Part shown: one piece after another, positions 26,587 through 35,406 of the stretch
Layout of the letters: each line of letters begins with the position of its first letter
Numbering within the stretch: the first letter of the stretch is position 1
DNA from: Sphingomonas sp. IC081
GTDB taxonomy: Bacteria > Pseudomonadota > Alphaproteobacteria > Sphingomonadales > Sphingomonadaceae
Assembly: GCF_006874585.1 (NCBI RefSeq)
Contig: NZ_CP029761.1
Coordinates: 2,367,001-2,431,000, forward strand
Direction: 5' to 3'
Length of the DNA: 64,000 nt
Translations under genes and position numbers: made by a program
The notes under the pieces: model-generated
What the model was told of the DNA's origin: nothing
The model's database searches: none
What the model saw: the letters and a program-made list of their open reading frames with translations, nothing else

Positions 26587-27744
26587 ATGGAAAGTCCTCG
26601 CCCGCAGCCCCCCTACCGCCTCGAAGACTACGGCTTCGCTTTTCTTGTCGTCATCGTCTCGGCCGCCTTCGCCTGGTTACTGACGCCTTACTTCGGCGCC
26701 GTGCTCTGGGGAGTTGTCGCCGCGATCCTGTTCGAGCCGCTGACCTTCAGGCTCTCCCGGAAGATGGGCGGCAAGCCCAGTACCGCCGCCGGACTGGTGC
26801 TGCTGGGACTGCTGGCGGTGTTCATCATCCCGGCCATCCTGCTTGGCGTCAGCCTCGTCCAGGAAGTGACGATGATCTACGACAAGGTGTCGACCGGACA
26901 GCTCGATATCGGCCACATGGTCGCCAAGCTGCGCGGCTCGATCCCCGATTCGGTCGAGGGCCTGGTCGAACGCTACGGCCTCGCCGATTTCGAATCGCTG
27001 CGCCGCCAGTTCGGCTCGGGCATCGCCAGCGGCCTGCAGGGCCTCGCCACCCGCCTCGTCTCTGCCGGACAGGGTGCGCTGAGTTTCCTCGCGGCGCTGG
27101 GCGTGATGCTGTACCTCACCTTCTTCCTGCTGCGCGACGGGCGCCATTACGGCGAGATGATCCGCGACGCCCTGCCGCTGCGTCCGCACTTGCGCGACCG
27201 GCTGATCCTGAACTTCCTCGTGGTCGTGCGCGCAACGATGAAGGGCACGGTGGTGGTCGCCGTGCTGCAGGGACTGGTCGGCGGGATCATCTTCTCGCTG
27301 CTCGGCATCCCCGGCTCGCTGCTCTGGGGCGTGATGATGGGCTTCTTCTCGCTGCTGCCGGCCGTGGGCACCGGGCTCGTGTGGGTTCCGATGGCGATCT
27401 ATCTGCTGGCGACCGGGCAAGTCTGGCAGGGCTCGATCCTCGCGTTCTGCGGCATGTTCGTGATCGGCATGATCGACAACCTGCTGCGCCCGGTACTGGT
27501 CGGCCGCGACACCCGCCTGCCCGACTTCGTGGTCCTGATCGCCACCCTTGCCGGCCTGCAACTGTTCGGCCTCAACGGCTTCATCATCGGCCCGGTGATC
27601 GCGGCCCTGTTCATCTCGGTGTGGAACCTGATGCGCGAGATGCGCAGCAGCGACGGCCTGATCGAACCCGACGCCATCGATCTGGCCGACGAGGCGACCG
27701 AGCAGGACGACGCCCGGACAGAAGCCGTAGCCCACCCCTCCTGA
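26587..27744 (+). CDS. AI-2E family transporter
   Basis: Integral membrane protein of 385 aa of the AI-2E (PerM/TqsA) family, with about seven to eight transmembrane helices. Conserved parts include YFGAVLWGVVAAILFEP at the start, the long periplasmic/amphipathic middle, the MLYLTFFLLRDG segment and LVGRDTRLPDFVVLI near the end. Family members export autoinducer-2 or act as Na+/H+ antiporters; the sequence does not decide between these. The tail after about residue 355 is acidic and cytoplasmic. It is divergent from the S9 peptidase gene. Confidence 0.9.
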   Translation: MESPRPQPPYRLEDYGFAFLVVIVSAAFAWLLTPYFGAVLWGVVAAILFEPLTFRLSRKMGGKPSTAAGLVLLGLLAVFIIPAILLGVSLVQEVTMIYDKVSTGQLDIGHMVAKLRGSIPDSVEGLVERYGLADFESLRRQFGSGIASGLQGLATRLVSAGQGALSFLAALGVMLYLTFFLLRDGRHYGEMIRDALPLRPHLRDRLILNFLVVVRATMKGTVVVAVLQGLVGGIIFSLLGIPGSLLWGVMMGFFSLLPAVGTGLVWVPMAIYLLATGQVWQGSILAFCGMFVIGMIDNLLRPVLVGRDTRLPDFVVLIATLAGLQLFGLNGFIIGPVIAALFISVWNLMREMRSSDGLIEPDAIDLADEATEQDDARTEAVAHPS

Positions 27745-27758
27745 TCACAAGCCACGAC

Positions 27759-27804
27759 AAAAAAGGCCCGCTTCCGCGATCTTTGCGGAAGCGGGCCTTT
27801 TTTT
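27759..27804. terminator. Bidirectional terminator between AI-2E gene and der
   Basis: Nineteen-bp perfect stem (27759-27777 with 27785-27803), a seven-base loop, with A and T runs on either side; one of the strongest in the window. Confidence 0.95.
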
Positions 27805-27844
27805 CATGCCGGAAGCCCGGTCAGGGACGTCGCGGCAGGACGCG

Positions 27845-29224
27845 CTACTTCTTGTCGAAGGGGTTCTTCGGCATGCGCAAGTTGAGGCGGATCGGCACGG
27901 CTTCGAAACCGAGTTCGCGGCGCATTCCGTTGATCAGATAGCGGCGATAGCTCTCGGGCAGCAAGTCGAGACGGGTGCCGAACAGCACGAAGCCCGGCGG
28001 ACGGGTCTTGGCCTGGGTGATGTAGCGCAGCTTGATGCGCTTGCCGCCCGGTGCCGGCGGCGGATTGGCCGAAAGCGCATCGTCGAACCAGCGGTTGAGC
28101 GCGGCGGTCGGCACGCGCTTGCTCCAGGCTTCGCGGATCGAGAAGCCAGTGGCGATCAACTCGTCGATACCCTTGCCGGTACGGGCCGACACGGCGAGCA
28201 GCGGCACCCCGCGCACTTGCGCCAGACCATCGTCAAGCGCCCCGCGAATGCCGTTGAACAGGGCCGAGGCCCCTTCGGCCACGTCCCACTTGTTGATCGC
28301 GATGATCAGCGCACGGCCTTCTTCCAGCACCTTGGAGGCGATCGTGAGATCCTGATGCTCCAGCCCGCGCGTGGCGTCGAGCAGCAGCACGACCACTTCG
28401 GCAAAGTCGATGGCATGGCGCGCATCGGCCACGGCCAGGCGCTCCAGCTTCTCGGTCACGTTGGCGCGCTTGCGCATGCCGGCAGTGTCGATCAAGCTGA
28501 CCTGCCGCACTTCCTGCGTCTTGGGATCGGTCCATTCCCAGTCGACCGTGATGGAATCGCGCGTAATGCCCGCTTCCGGCCCCGTCAGCAGGCGGTCTTC
28601 ACCAAGGATGCGGTTGATGAGCGTAGACTTGCCCGCGTTCGGACGGCCGACGATGGCCAGCTTGAGCGGACGGCGCAGCAGGGCTTCGTCGTCCTCTTCC
28701 TCGGGGAACTCCGGCTCTTCGGGCTGGAGGGGCTCGAGATGCGGCAGCAGCGATTCGAACAGGTCGGCAATGCCCACGCCGTGCTCGGCCGAGAAGGTGA
28801 TCGGCTCGCCAAGACCCAGCGAGTAGGCTTCCAGCACGCCGCTTTCGCCCGCACGGCCCTCGGCCTTGTTGGCAAGCACCACGACCGGCACCTGCGAGGC
28901 GCGCAGCCACTGGCCGATCTCTTCGTCGAGCGGGGTCAATCCCGCGCGCGCATCGACCACGAAGAGCGCGACGTCGGCTGTTTCCAGCGCCGCTTCGGTC
29001 TGCTTGCGCATGCGGCCGGGCAGCGTTTCGTCTTCGTCATCCTCCCAGCCGGCAGTGTCGACGATCTGGAACTTGAGCCCCAGCAGTTCGGCATCGCCGA
29101 AGCGACGGTCGCGCGTGACGCCCGGCTGATCGTCGACAAGCGCAAGCTTTTTGCCGACGAGCCGGTTGAACAACGTGGACTTGCCGACGTTGGGTCGGCC
29201 GATGATGATCACCTGGGGAAGCAT
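27845..29224 (-). CDS. der: Ribosome biogenesis GTPase Der (EngA)
   Basis: Essential GTPase needed for 50S subunit maturation. Two G domains in tandem: GRPNVGKST with DTAGWEDD first, and GRPNAGKST with DTAGMRKR second. The NKxD base-specificity motif is NKAEG in the first domain and NKWD in the second; the first is a tolerated variant. The C-terminal KH-like domain ends with RLNLRMPKNPFDKK. The length of 459 aa is normal. An insert of acidic residues (EEPEFPEEEDDE) lies between the two domains. Confidence 0.97.
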   Translation of the reverse strand: MLPQVIIIGRPNVGKSTLFNRLVGKKLALVDDQPGVTRDRRFGDAELLGLKFQIVDTAGWEDDEDETLPGRMRKQTEAALETADVALFVVDARAGLTPLDEEIGQWLRASQVPVVVLANKAEGRAGESGVLEAYSLGLGEPITFSAEHGVGIADLFESLLPHLEPLQPEEPEFPEEEDDEALLRRPLKLAIVGRPNAGKSTLINRILGEDRLLTGPEAGITRDSITVDWEWTDPKTQEVRQVSLIDTAGMRKRANVTEKLERLAVADARHAIDFAEVVVLLLDATRGLEHQDLTIASKVLEEGRALIIAINKWDVAEGASALFNGIRGALDDGLAQVRGVPLLAVSARTGKGIDELIATGFSIREAWSKRVPTAALNRWFDDALSANPPPAPGGKRIKLRYITQAKTRPPGFVLFGTRLDLLPESYRRYLINGMRRELGFEAVPIRLNLRMPKNPFDKK

Positions 29225-29380
29225 AATAGAACTCGATAAAGGATTCGCGCCGATAGGGGAATTTGCCGCAAATGGAAATGACCCTGCAAAAAAGCACGGA
29301 TTTCTGGGATTTCGGCCCGCAAATAGTTACCGCGCCGTTAACCACATAACTCAGGAAGCTCCTAACCCTGCTCCCCGAAC

Positions 29381-30076
29381 ATGGCAAACATGAAGGGTTA
29401 CCGCAGATTCATCATGCTGGGCCTCGCTCTCGCAGCGGCCGCGCCAGCCATCGATCCGGCCGCGGCGAGCGGCGTCATCGACGATTCCATGGCCGGCGTC
29501 GATGGCGGCACCGATGCCGCCAAGGGCCCCGGCTATCTCGAATGCGTGCCTTATGCGCGCCAGACTTCGGGCATCCGCATCTTCGGCGATGCCCATACCT
29601 GGTGGCAGCAGGCGCGCGGACGCTACGCGACCGGCCGCACGCCGCGCGTCGGTGCGGTCATGGCCATGCAGCCTTACGCCAATTCCGAACTCGGCCATGT
29701 CGCGACGGTCAGCCGGGTGGTCGATTCGCGCACCATCCTCGTCAGCCACGCCAACTGGTCACCGATCAACGGGCGGCGCGGACAAGTCGAACGCAACGTC
29801 ACCGTGCTCGACGTCTCGCCGGAAAACGACTGGAGCGAAGTGCGCGTCTGGTATGCGCCGATCCACAACCTGGGCACCACCCACTGGCCGGTTTCGGGCT
29901 TCATCTACAATGCCAAGCCGGGCACCGTGAAGGATCTCGGCGCGGCCCGGCTCGCGGCGACCTCGGCCTCGGCCTCGGCCTCGGCCTACCCCGAATCGCA
30001 GACCCCGCCGCTGCCCGCAAAGAAAAAGGGCCGCCATGGCGACCCCATCGGCGCCATCATCGCCGGTACGTATTGA
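29381..30076 (+). CDS. Secreted CHAP-domain hydrolase
   Basis: Exported cysteine hydrolase of 231 aa, likely a peptidoglycan amidase/endopeptidase of the CHAP type. A signal peptide covers the first 29 residues. The catalytic Cys lies at about residue 55 in GYLECVPYARQ and the His at about 106 in GHVATV, with the Asn in SHANWSP. The C-terminal ~45 residues are a low-complexity Ala/Ser then Lys/Pro tail, encoded in part by a hexanucleotide repeat. The start could be M1 (29381) or M4 (29390). A terminator follows six bases past the stop. Confidence 0.85.
   Translation: MANMKGYRRFIMLGLALAAAAPAIDPAAASGVIDDSMAGVDGGTDAAKGPGYLECVPYARQTSGIRIFGDAHTWWQQARGRYATGRTPRVGAVMAMQPYANSELGHVATVSRVVDSRTILVSHANWSPINGRRGQVERNVTVLDVSPENDWSEVRVWYAPIHNLGTTHWPVSGFIYNAKPGTVKDLGAARLAATSASASASAYPESQTPPLPAKKKGRHGDPIGAIIAGTY
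29962..29988. repeat. Hexanucleotide repeat in the CHAP gene tail
   Basis: About four copies of CTCGGC, encoding an alternating Ser-Ala run. Slippage would add or drop pairs of residues in the disordered tail without shifting frame. Confidence 0.7.
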
Positions 30077-30081
30077 TCGGA

Positions 30082-30111
30082 AAGACGGGCCGCCTCGCAG
30101 CGGCCCGTCTT
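30082..30111. terminator. Terminator between CHAP gene and DUF3297 gene
   Basis: Twelve-bp perfect stem AAGACGGGCCGC/GCGGCCCGTCTT with a six-base loop, placed between convergent genes. The T run is short. Confidence 0.85.
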
Positions 30112-30122
30112 GCATTAAAGCT

Positions 30123-30410
30123 TCAGAGCTTGGCGACCGGCGCGTCTTCGCCAAGGTCCTCATACCAGGCCTCGACCGGCCCCATGAGCTTCACCGTCAG
30201 CGGATTGCCCTTGCGGTCCAGCGTCTTGCCGGCCTGCACGCGGACCCAGCCTTCGGAAATGCAATATTCCTCGACATTGGTACGCACGGTGCCCTTGAAG
30301 CGGATGCCAACGCCGCGCTTCAGCTTGTCCTCGTCGAAGAACGGGCTCTTCGGGTTGATGGCGAGGTGATCGGGGGGCACGTCAGCGCCGGTTTTGGTCT
30401 CTTCGGTCAT
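30123..30410 (-). CDS. DUF3297 family protein
   Basis: Small soluble protein of 95 aa of the DUF3297 family, recognised from PKSPFFDEDKLKRGVGIRFKG and NVEEYCISEGWVRVQAGKTL split over the core. It is widespread in Proteobacteria with no assigned function. The start MTEETKTGADVP (30410) follows the family; the longer upstream frame runs into the tRNA-Val gene on the other strand and is not used. It shares a terminator with the CHAP gene. Confidence 0.88.
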   Translation of the reverse strand: MTEETKTGADVPPDHLAINPKSPFFDEDKLKRGVGIRFKGTVRTNVEEYCISEGWVRVQAGKTLDRKGNPLTVKLMGPVEAWYEDLGEDAPVAKL

Positions 30411-30499
30411 GCCACGCGATTTAATTGCAGATGACCGCTTGTCAATTCGATCCGACTCATCTAGAGGCGCGCTTCCCCGACGGACACGGTCCTTTCGGC

Positions 30500-30574
30500 G
30501 GGCGCGTAGCTCAGTGGTAGAGCACACCCTTCACACGGGTGGGGTCGCAGGTTCAATCCCTGCCGCGCCCACCA
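30500..30574 (+). tRNA. tRNA-Val (anticodon CAC)
   Basis: 75-nt cloverleaf with encoded CCA (30572-30574). Acceptor stem GGGCGCG pairs with CGCGCCC. Anticodon loop TTCACAC within CACCC/GGGTG gives CAC, which reads GUG. Confidence 0.96.
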
Positions 30575-30693
30575 TTCCTCCTCAGGAATGGCCGAAGCAG
30601 GCGGACATTTTCCCCAAGAACACTGATCGACAACGGCTGAAACCGGCTGCCGCAATCTTGCGCGCCTTGGCCTGAGGCGGCATAGCCCGCGCC

Positions 30694-31974
30694 ATGCATG
30701 ACATCCGCCTGATCCGCGAGAATCCCGAAGGGTTCGACGCCGGCCTCGCCCGCCGTGGGGTTGCCCCCGTGGCCGCTGACATCCTCGCCCTCGACGAGCA
30801 GCGCCGCTCGGTCGCGACGCGCATGCAGGAAGGGCAAAATCGCCGCAACGAAGCCTCCAAGGCGATCGGCAAGGCCATGGGCCAGGGCGACACCGCCACG
30901 GCCGACGCGCTCAAGGCCGAAGTAGCACAGCTCAAGGACGTCCTCCCCACCCTCGAAGCCGAGGAAAAGGACCTCACCGCCCAGCTTCAGAGCGTGCTGG
31001 CCAGCCTGCCCAACATCCCCGTCGCCGAAGTGCCGGAAGGCGCGGACGAGACCGAGAACCTCGAAGTCGCCAAGTGGGGCACGCCCGGCACCTTCGCGTT
31101 CCAGCCCAGGGAACATGCCGACCTCGGCCCCGCGCTCGGCCTCGATTTCGAGACCGGCGCCAAGCTTTCCGGCGCGCGCTTCACGTTCCTCAAGGGCCAG
31201 ATGGCCCGCCTGCACCGCGCCCTCGCGCAGTTCATGCTGGACACCCAGACCGCCACCAACGGCTACATGGAATGCAACGTCCCGCTGCTGGTGAAGGACG
31301 AGGCCGTGTTCGGCACCGGCCAGCTTCCCAAGTTCGCGGAAGACCTTTTCAAAACCACGGACGGCCGCTGGCTGATCCCGACCGCCGAAGTCTCGCTGAC
31401 CAACGCCGTGCAGGACGAGATCGTCGACGCTCAAACCCTGCCGCTGCGCATGACCGCCCTCACCCCCTGCTTCCGCTCCGAAGCCGGCTCGGCAGGCCGT
31501 GACACGCGCGGGTTCATCCGCCAGCACCAGTTCGAGAAAGTCGAACTGGTCACCGTCTGCCAGCCCGACCAGTCGCAGGCCGAGCACGAGAAGATGGTCG
31601 CTGCCGCCGAGGGCATCCTGCAGGCGCTCGAACTGCCCTACCGCAAGGTGCTGCTGTGCTCGGGCGACATGGGCTTCACCGCCAACAAGACCTTCGACCT
31701 CGAAGTCTGGCTGCCGGGTCAGGGCGCCTACCGCGAGATCAGCTCGGTTTCCAACTGCGGCGACTTCCAGGCCCGCCGCATGAACGCGCGCTTCAAGCCG
31801 GAAGGCTCGAAGAAGACCGAGTTCCTGCACACCCTCAACGGCTCGGGCCTCGCGGTCGGCCGCACCCTCGTCGCCGTGCTGGAAAACTACCAGCAGGAGG
31901 ACGGCTCGGTGCTGGTGCCCGAGGCGCTGAAGCCCTGGATGGGCGGGATCGAGAAGCTGGAACCCCGGTTCTGA
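30694..31974 (+). CDS. serS: Seryl-tRNA synthetase
   Basis: Class II aminoacyl-tRNA synthetase that charges tRNA-Ser (and tRNA-Sec). The N-terminal coiled-coil arm, which contacts the long variable arm of tRNA-Ser, spans about residues 25-100. The class II motifs are visible: motif 2 near [16 protein letters not shown] and motif 3 near [16 protein letters not shown]. The length of 426 aa is standard. surE and a LysM/LytM gene follow on the same strand, a common alphaproteobacterial order. Confidence 0.98.
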   Translation: MHDIRLIRENPEGFDAGLARRGVAPVAADILALDEQRRSVATRMQEGQNRRNEASKAIGKAMGQGDTATADALKAEVAQLKDVLPTLEAEEKDLTAQLQSVLASLPNIPVAEVPEGADETENLEVAKWGTPGTFAFQPREHADLGPALGLDFETGAKLSGARFTFLKGQMARLHRALAQFMLDTQTATNGYMECNVPLLVKDEAVFGTGQLPKFAEDLFKTTDGRWLIPTAEVSLTNAVQDEIVDAQTLPLRMTALTPCFRSEAGSAGRDTRGFIRQHQFEKVELVTVCQPDQSQAEHEKMVAAAEGILQALELPYRKVLLCSGDMGFTANKTFDLEVWLPGQGAYREISSVSNCGDFQARRMNARFKPEGSKKTEFLHTLNGSGLAVGRTLVAVLENYQQEDGSVLVPEALKPWMGGIEKLEPRF

Positions 31975-32003
31975 TCGCCTGCCGATTGCGTTCCGAGGGG
32001 GCT

Positions 32004-32030
32004 TCGACCGGCTCAGCCTGAGCTTGTCGA
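32004..32030. repeat. REP-like palindromic element
   Basis: Interrupted palindrome TCGAC-n2-GCTCAG-n-CTGAGC-n2-GTCGA in the gap between serS and surE. Elements of this type (facing GCTCAG and CTTGTCGA halves) recur between genes in many sphingomonad genomes. Only one copy is in this window. Confidence 0.6.
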
Positions 32031-32071
32031 CGGATAAGCGGGTCAACGCCCGGCCAAGTTAGAGAGACATC

Positions 32072-32836
32072 ATGCGCATCCTGCTTACCAACGACGACGG
32101 CATCAACGCCCCCGGCCTCTACGTCCTCGAAAAGATCGCCGCGCAGCTTTCGGACGATATCTGGATCTGCGCGCCGAGCGAGGAACAGTCGGGCGCCGGC
32201 CACTCGCTGACGCTGACCCGCCCGGTGCGGATGCGCGAACATGCGCCCAAGCGCTTCTCGGTGACCGGCACGCCCACCGATTCGGTGACCATGGGCCTCA
32301 GGAAGGCCCTGCCCGGACCGCCGGACCTGATCCTCTCGGGCGTCAATCGCGGCGCCAATCTTGGCGATGACGTGACCTATTCGGGCACCGTGTCCGCCGC
32401 GATGGAGGGCGCACTGGCGGGCATCCGCTCGATCGCGCTGAGCCAGGTCTATGCCGGGGAAGGCCTTGGCAACAACGTCAGCTTCTCGGCCGCCGAGGAA
32501 TGGGGCGCCAAAGTGCTCAGGCCCCTGCTCGACGCGCCCTTCGCGCCGCGCACGCTGATCAACGTGAACTTCCCGCCGCTCGCGGCTGCCGACGTGAAGG
32601 GCATTCGCGTGGTCCGCCAAGGCTTCCACGACTATGCGCGCGGCTCGGTGGTAGAAGGCATGGACCCGCGCGGTTTCCCCTACTTCTGGTTCGGCCTTCA
32701 CGGCATCGAGCATACCCTCGGCCACAACACCGACCTCGAAGCGATTGCCGAGGGTTACATCGCGGTGACCCCGCTCCAGCTCGACCTCACCCACGACGCC
32801 TCGCTGGCGCAGATCGCGAGCCGTTACCAGGCATGA
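32072..32836 (+). CDS. surE: 5'/3'-nucleotidase SurE
   Basis: Survival protein E, a metal-dependent nucleotidase that dephosphorylates nucleoside monophosphates and some polyphosphates. The metal-binding DD pair is in LLTNDDGINAPG, with the conserved Ser in EEQSGAGHS and the Asn in SGVNRGANLGDDV. The length of 254 aa is standard. Its stop overlaps the next start (ATGA), so it is coupled to the LysM/LytM gene. Confidence 0.97.
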   Translation: MRILLTNDDGINAPGLYVLEKIAAQLSDDIWICAPSEEQSGAGHSLTLTRPVRMREHAPKRFSVTGTPTDSVTMGLRKALPGPPDLILSGVNRGANLGDDVTYSGTVSAAMEGALAGIRSIALSQVYAGEGLGNNVSFSAAEEWGAKVLRPLLDAPFAPRTLINVNFPPLAAADVKGIRVVRQGFHDYARGSVVEGMDPRGFPYFWFGLHGIEHTLGHNTDLEAIAEGYIAVTPLQLDLTHDASLAQIASRYQA

Positions 32837-33924
32837 TGCGCCGCGCGCTCCCCTCCTCGTTCCTGGTCCTTGCGGCACTGGTCCTGCCCGGCGCGCCCGT
32901 GCTGGCGTCGACGAAGGACGAAAGCGTCCATGTCGTCGAACAGGGGGAGACGCTGAACGGTATCGCCAACCGCGCGGGCGTGGCCGCCTCGGCCATCGTC
33001 AAGGCCAACGGACTCAAGGAACCCTACGTGGTGAAAGTCGGGCAGAAGCTGGCCATTCCCCGCGCAGCTGCCCCTGCCCCTGCGCCCACGGCAAAGCCGC
33101 GCCCGGCGCCAACAGCGACGAGCCGGACTGCCGCCAGCGCGCAGGCGGTTGCCAGCAAGGCCGCCGCCGTCAGCGCCGAAACCGAGGAAGTCCACGCGGT
33201 CGCCCCCGGCGAAACCCTCGGCGGCATCGCCCAGCGCGCCGGTGTCGCCCGCGTGCTCATCATCGAGGCGAACGGCCTGCAACCACCCTACGCCGTACGC
33301 ACCGGCCAGAAGCTCAAGATCCCGCGCACGCGCCGCCACACCGTGAAGGCCGGTGACACCGGCTTTTCGATCTCGCTGAAATATGCCGTGCCGTGGGAAC
33401 AGATCGCGCTTGCCAACGGGCTCGACGCCGCAGCGCCGGTCAAGGCGGGACAGTCGCTGCTGATCCCGACGCTGGTCGATGCCAGGGCTGGCCCCGCTCC
33501 CATCCCTGCGGCAGCGGCCCAGCCCGTGAAAACGGCCCAACCCGCCGCCGTGCGTTTCCTCTGGCCGGTGACCGGCGAAGTGCGCCGCAAGTTCGCCGCG
33601 AGCGGCAATCCCCATGACGGCATCGACATCAAGGCCCCGCAGGGCACCATGGTGCGCGCCGCCGCCGCCGGCATCGTGAAGTTTGCGGGCGCCGAGAAGG
33701 AGCAGTTCGGCAACCTCGTCGTACTGGATCACGGCAACGGCTGGTTCACCGCCTATGGTTTCCTCAGCCGCGTCACCGTAAAGGAAGGCGCCAAGGTCGC
33801 CGCCGGCGAGCGAGTCGGCCTCGTCGGCAGCACCGGTCTTGCCAAGGGTGACGAACTGCACTTCGAAGTGCGCCAGGACGGCAAACCCGTCGATCCGCTG
33901 GACGCCTTGCCCAAGGCCCCGTAA
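32833..33924 (+). CDS. LysM and LytM (M23-like) domain protein, NlpD/EnvC type
   Basis: Periplasmic cell-wall protein of 363 aa, start at the ATG overlapping the surE stop. A signal peptide is followed by three LysM modules that bind peptidoglycan (HVVEQGETLNGIANRAG; HAVAPGETLGGIAQRAG; HTVKAGDTGFSISLKY), and a C-terminal M23/LytM domain. HDGID keeps the first metal motif, but the YxHLS motif reads YGFLS and the HLHFE motif reads ELHFE, so both catalytic His positions are lost. Such degenerate LytM factors activate amidases instead of cutting the wall themselves. Position after surE matches nlpD in many Proteobacteria. Confidence 0.87.
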   Translation: MMRRALPSSFLVLAALVLPGAPVLASTKDESVHVVEQGETLNGIANRAGVAASAIVKANGLKEPYVVKVGQKLAIPRAAAPAPAPTAKPRPAPTATSRTAASAQAVASKAAAVSAETEEVHAVAPGETLGGIAQRAGVARVLIIEANGLQPPYAVRTGQKLKIPRTRRHTVKAGDTGFSISLKYAVPWEQIALANGLDAAAPVKAGQSLLIPTLVDARAGPAPIPAAAAQPVKTAQPAAVRFLWPVTGEVRRKFAASGNPHDGIDIKAPQGTMVRAAAAGIVKFAGAEKEQFGNLVVLDHGNGWFTAYGFLSRVTVKEGAKVAAGERVGLVGSTGLAKGDELHFEVRQDGKPVDPLDALPKAP

Positions 33925-33936
33925 GTTCCTCGCCGC

Positions 33937-35034
33937 ATGTCGAAACGGCGCCCTGCCTCCCCTTCGTTCAAGCCGCTGCGCCGGGCGCTCGCGGTGCCGG
34001 TCTGGGCCGACCTCGCGCTGCGGCTGGGCGGCGCGTTTTTCCTGATCTTCATCGTCATCATGGTCCACTGGACCGACCGCGCGGGCCTGAAGGACACGCA
34101 TGACGGGGTGATCAGCTTCCTCGACGTCGTCTATTTCACGATGATCTCGATCACCACGACCGGCTTTGGCGACATCGCCCCGGTGAGCGACCGCGCCCGC
34201 CTGATCGAGGCGGTGCTGGTCACGCCGATCCGCCTTGCGGTGATCACCATTTTCGTGGGCACCGCCTACAATTTCATCATCAAGCGAAGCTGGGAGACCT
34301 GGCGGATGAAGCGCATCCAGGAACGGCTCGAAGGCCATATCGTCGTCCTCGGCTTCGGGGTCAGCGGCTCGGAAGCGGTCAAGGAGCTCATCGAGCGGGG
34401 CACCGAGGCATCGCGAATCGTTGTCGTCGACCCCGATCAGGCACGGCTTGCACGGGCCGAAGAACTCGGTTGCAACGTCCTGCAAGGCGACGCCTCGCGC
34501 GACGAGATCCAGAACGCGGTGCGTGTCGGCACGGCCCAGTCGGTGCTGGTTTCGGCCGGGCGCGACGATACGTCCGTGCTGATCGTGCTGACCGCGCGCC
34601 ATCTGGCGCCGCGCGTGCCGATCACCGTCGTCATCCGCGCAGACGACAACGAACTGCTGGCCCGCCAGGCAGGCGCCAACAACGTCATCAACCCGGTGCG
34701 CTTCACCGGACTGCTGCTCGCGGGCTCAGCGGAAGGGCAGCACGTGGCCGAATACATGTCCGACCTCGCCTCGGTGGCCGGGCGCGTGCAACTGGTGGAG
34801 CGTGCGGTCGAACCGTCCGAAGTCGGCGGCACGCTGGACCAGCTCGTCACCGGCGGGCGCGGCCTGCGCATCTATCGCGGCGCGCGCACGATCGGCTTCT
34901 GGGAGGACGAGGCAAAGGTCCTACAGACCGGCGACGTGGTGGTGGAAATCGCCCCCACCCGGCCGTCGCAGGCAGACTCGTCCGGAACGGATCGTCAGGA
35001 CAGCGCCCAGAACACCAGTCCCATGGCAAGGTAG
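33937..35034 (+). CDS. Potassium channel with RCK/TrkA-N domain
   Basis: Two-transmembrane ion channel subunit of 365 aa. TM1 is ALRLGGAFFLIFIVIMVHW; the pore loop has the selectivity filter TTTGFGDI, and TM2 follows with VLVTPIRLAVITIFVGTAY. The cytoplasmic TrkA-N (RCK) domain starts at HIVVLGFGVSGSEAV, an NAD-type Rossmann nucleotide site, and ends with a TrkA-C-like part. It likely forms a tetrameric K+ channel gated by a ligand. It starts 12 bp after the LysM/LytM gene, likely in the same transcript. The 3' end overlaps the convergent DUF1761 gene by 40 bp. Confidence 0.9.
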   Translation: MSKRRPASPSFKPLRRALAVPVWADLALRLGGAFFLIFIVIMVHWTDRAGLKDTHDGVISFLDVVYFTMISITTTGFGDIAPVSDRARLIEAVLVTPIRLAVITIFVGTAYNFIIKRSWETWRMKRIQERLEGHIVVLGFGVSGSEAVKELIERGTEASRIVVVDPDQARLARAEELGCNVLQGDASRDEIQNAVRVGTAQSVLVSAGRDDTSVLIVLTARHLAPRVPITVVIRADDNELLARQAGANNVINPVRFTGLLLAGSAEGQHVAEYMSDLASVAGRVQLVERAVEPSEVGGTLDQLVTGGRGLRIYRGARTIGFWEDEAKVLQTGDVVVEIAPTRPSQADSSGTDRQDSAQNTSPMAR

Positions 35035-35387
35035 GCCGTCAGCCAGAACAGGCAATCCATCACCCGCCGCAGCGGCTCCATGCGATTACGCACATGGGTC
35101 AGCCAGACCGCAGGGATGACAAAGGCGATGGCGACGCCGCCGGTCTGCATGAAATAGAGCCAGGGCTTCACTGCCAGCGTCTCCGCGCCGATCCGCGCGA
35201 AGTTGTGGCCGAGCATGATCGAGCTGATCAGGAACACGAAGCACACAAGCCCATAATTGCCCGCCAGTGTCGACTTGCCGGGCGAGAGGCGGCGTCCATC
35301 CTGGAACGGCGGGCCGTTCCAGACAAATCCCACCACGACAGCCAGCGCCGCCGCGAGGACCACAGCCAGCCAATTTACCGGACCCAT
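34995..35387 (-). CDS. DUF1761-like small membrane protein
   Basis: Inner-membrane protein of 130 aa with four hydrophobic segments. The N-terminus GPVNWLAVVLAAALAVVVGF followed by WNGPPF matches the DUF1761 pattern (NWLAV then WYGPLF). The function is unknown. The start at 35387 has AAGGGAA upstream, and the longer frame is rejected. It lies 19 bp downstream of the 35407-35931 gene on the same strand. Confidence 0.7.
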   Translation of the reverse strand: MGPVNWLAVVLAAALAVVVGFVWNGPPFQDGRRLSPGKSTLAGNYGLVCFVFLISSIMLGHNFARIGAETLAVKPWLYFMQTGGVAIAFVIPAVWLTHVRNRMEPLRRVMDCLFWLTAYLAMGLVFWALS

Positions 35388-35406
35388 TGCAATTCCCTTT
35401 CGTCCA

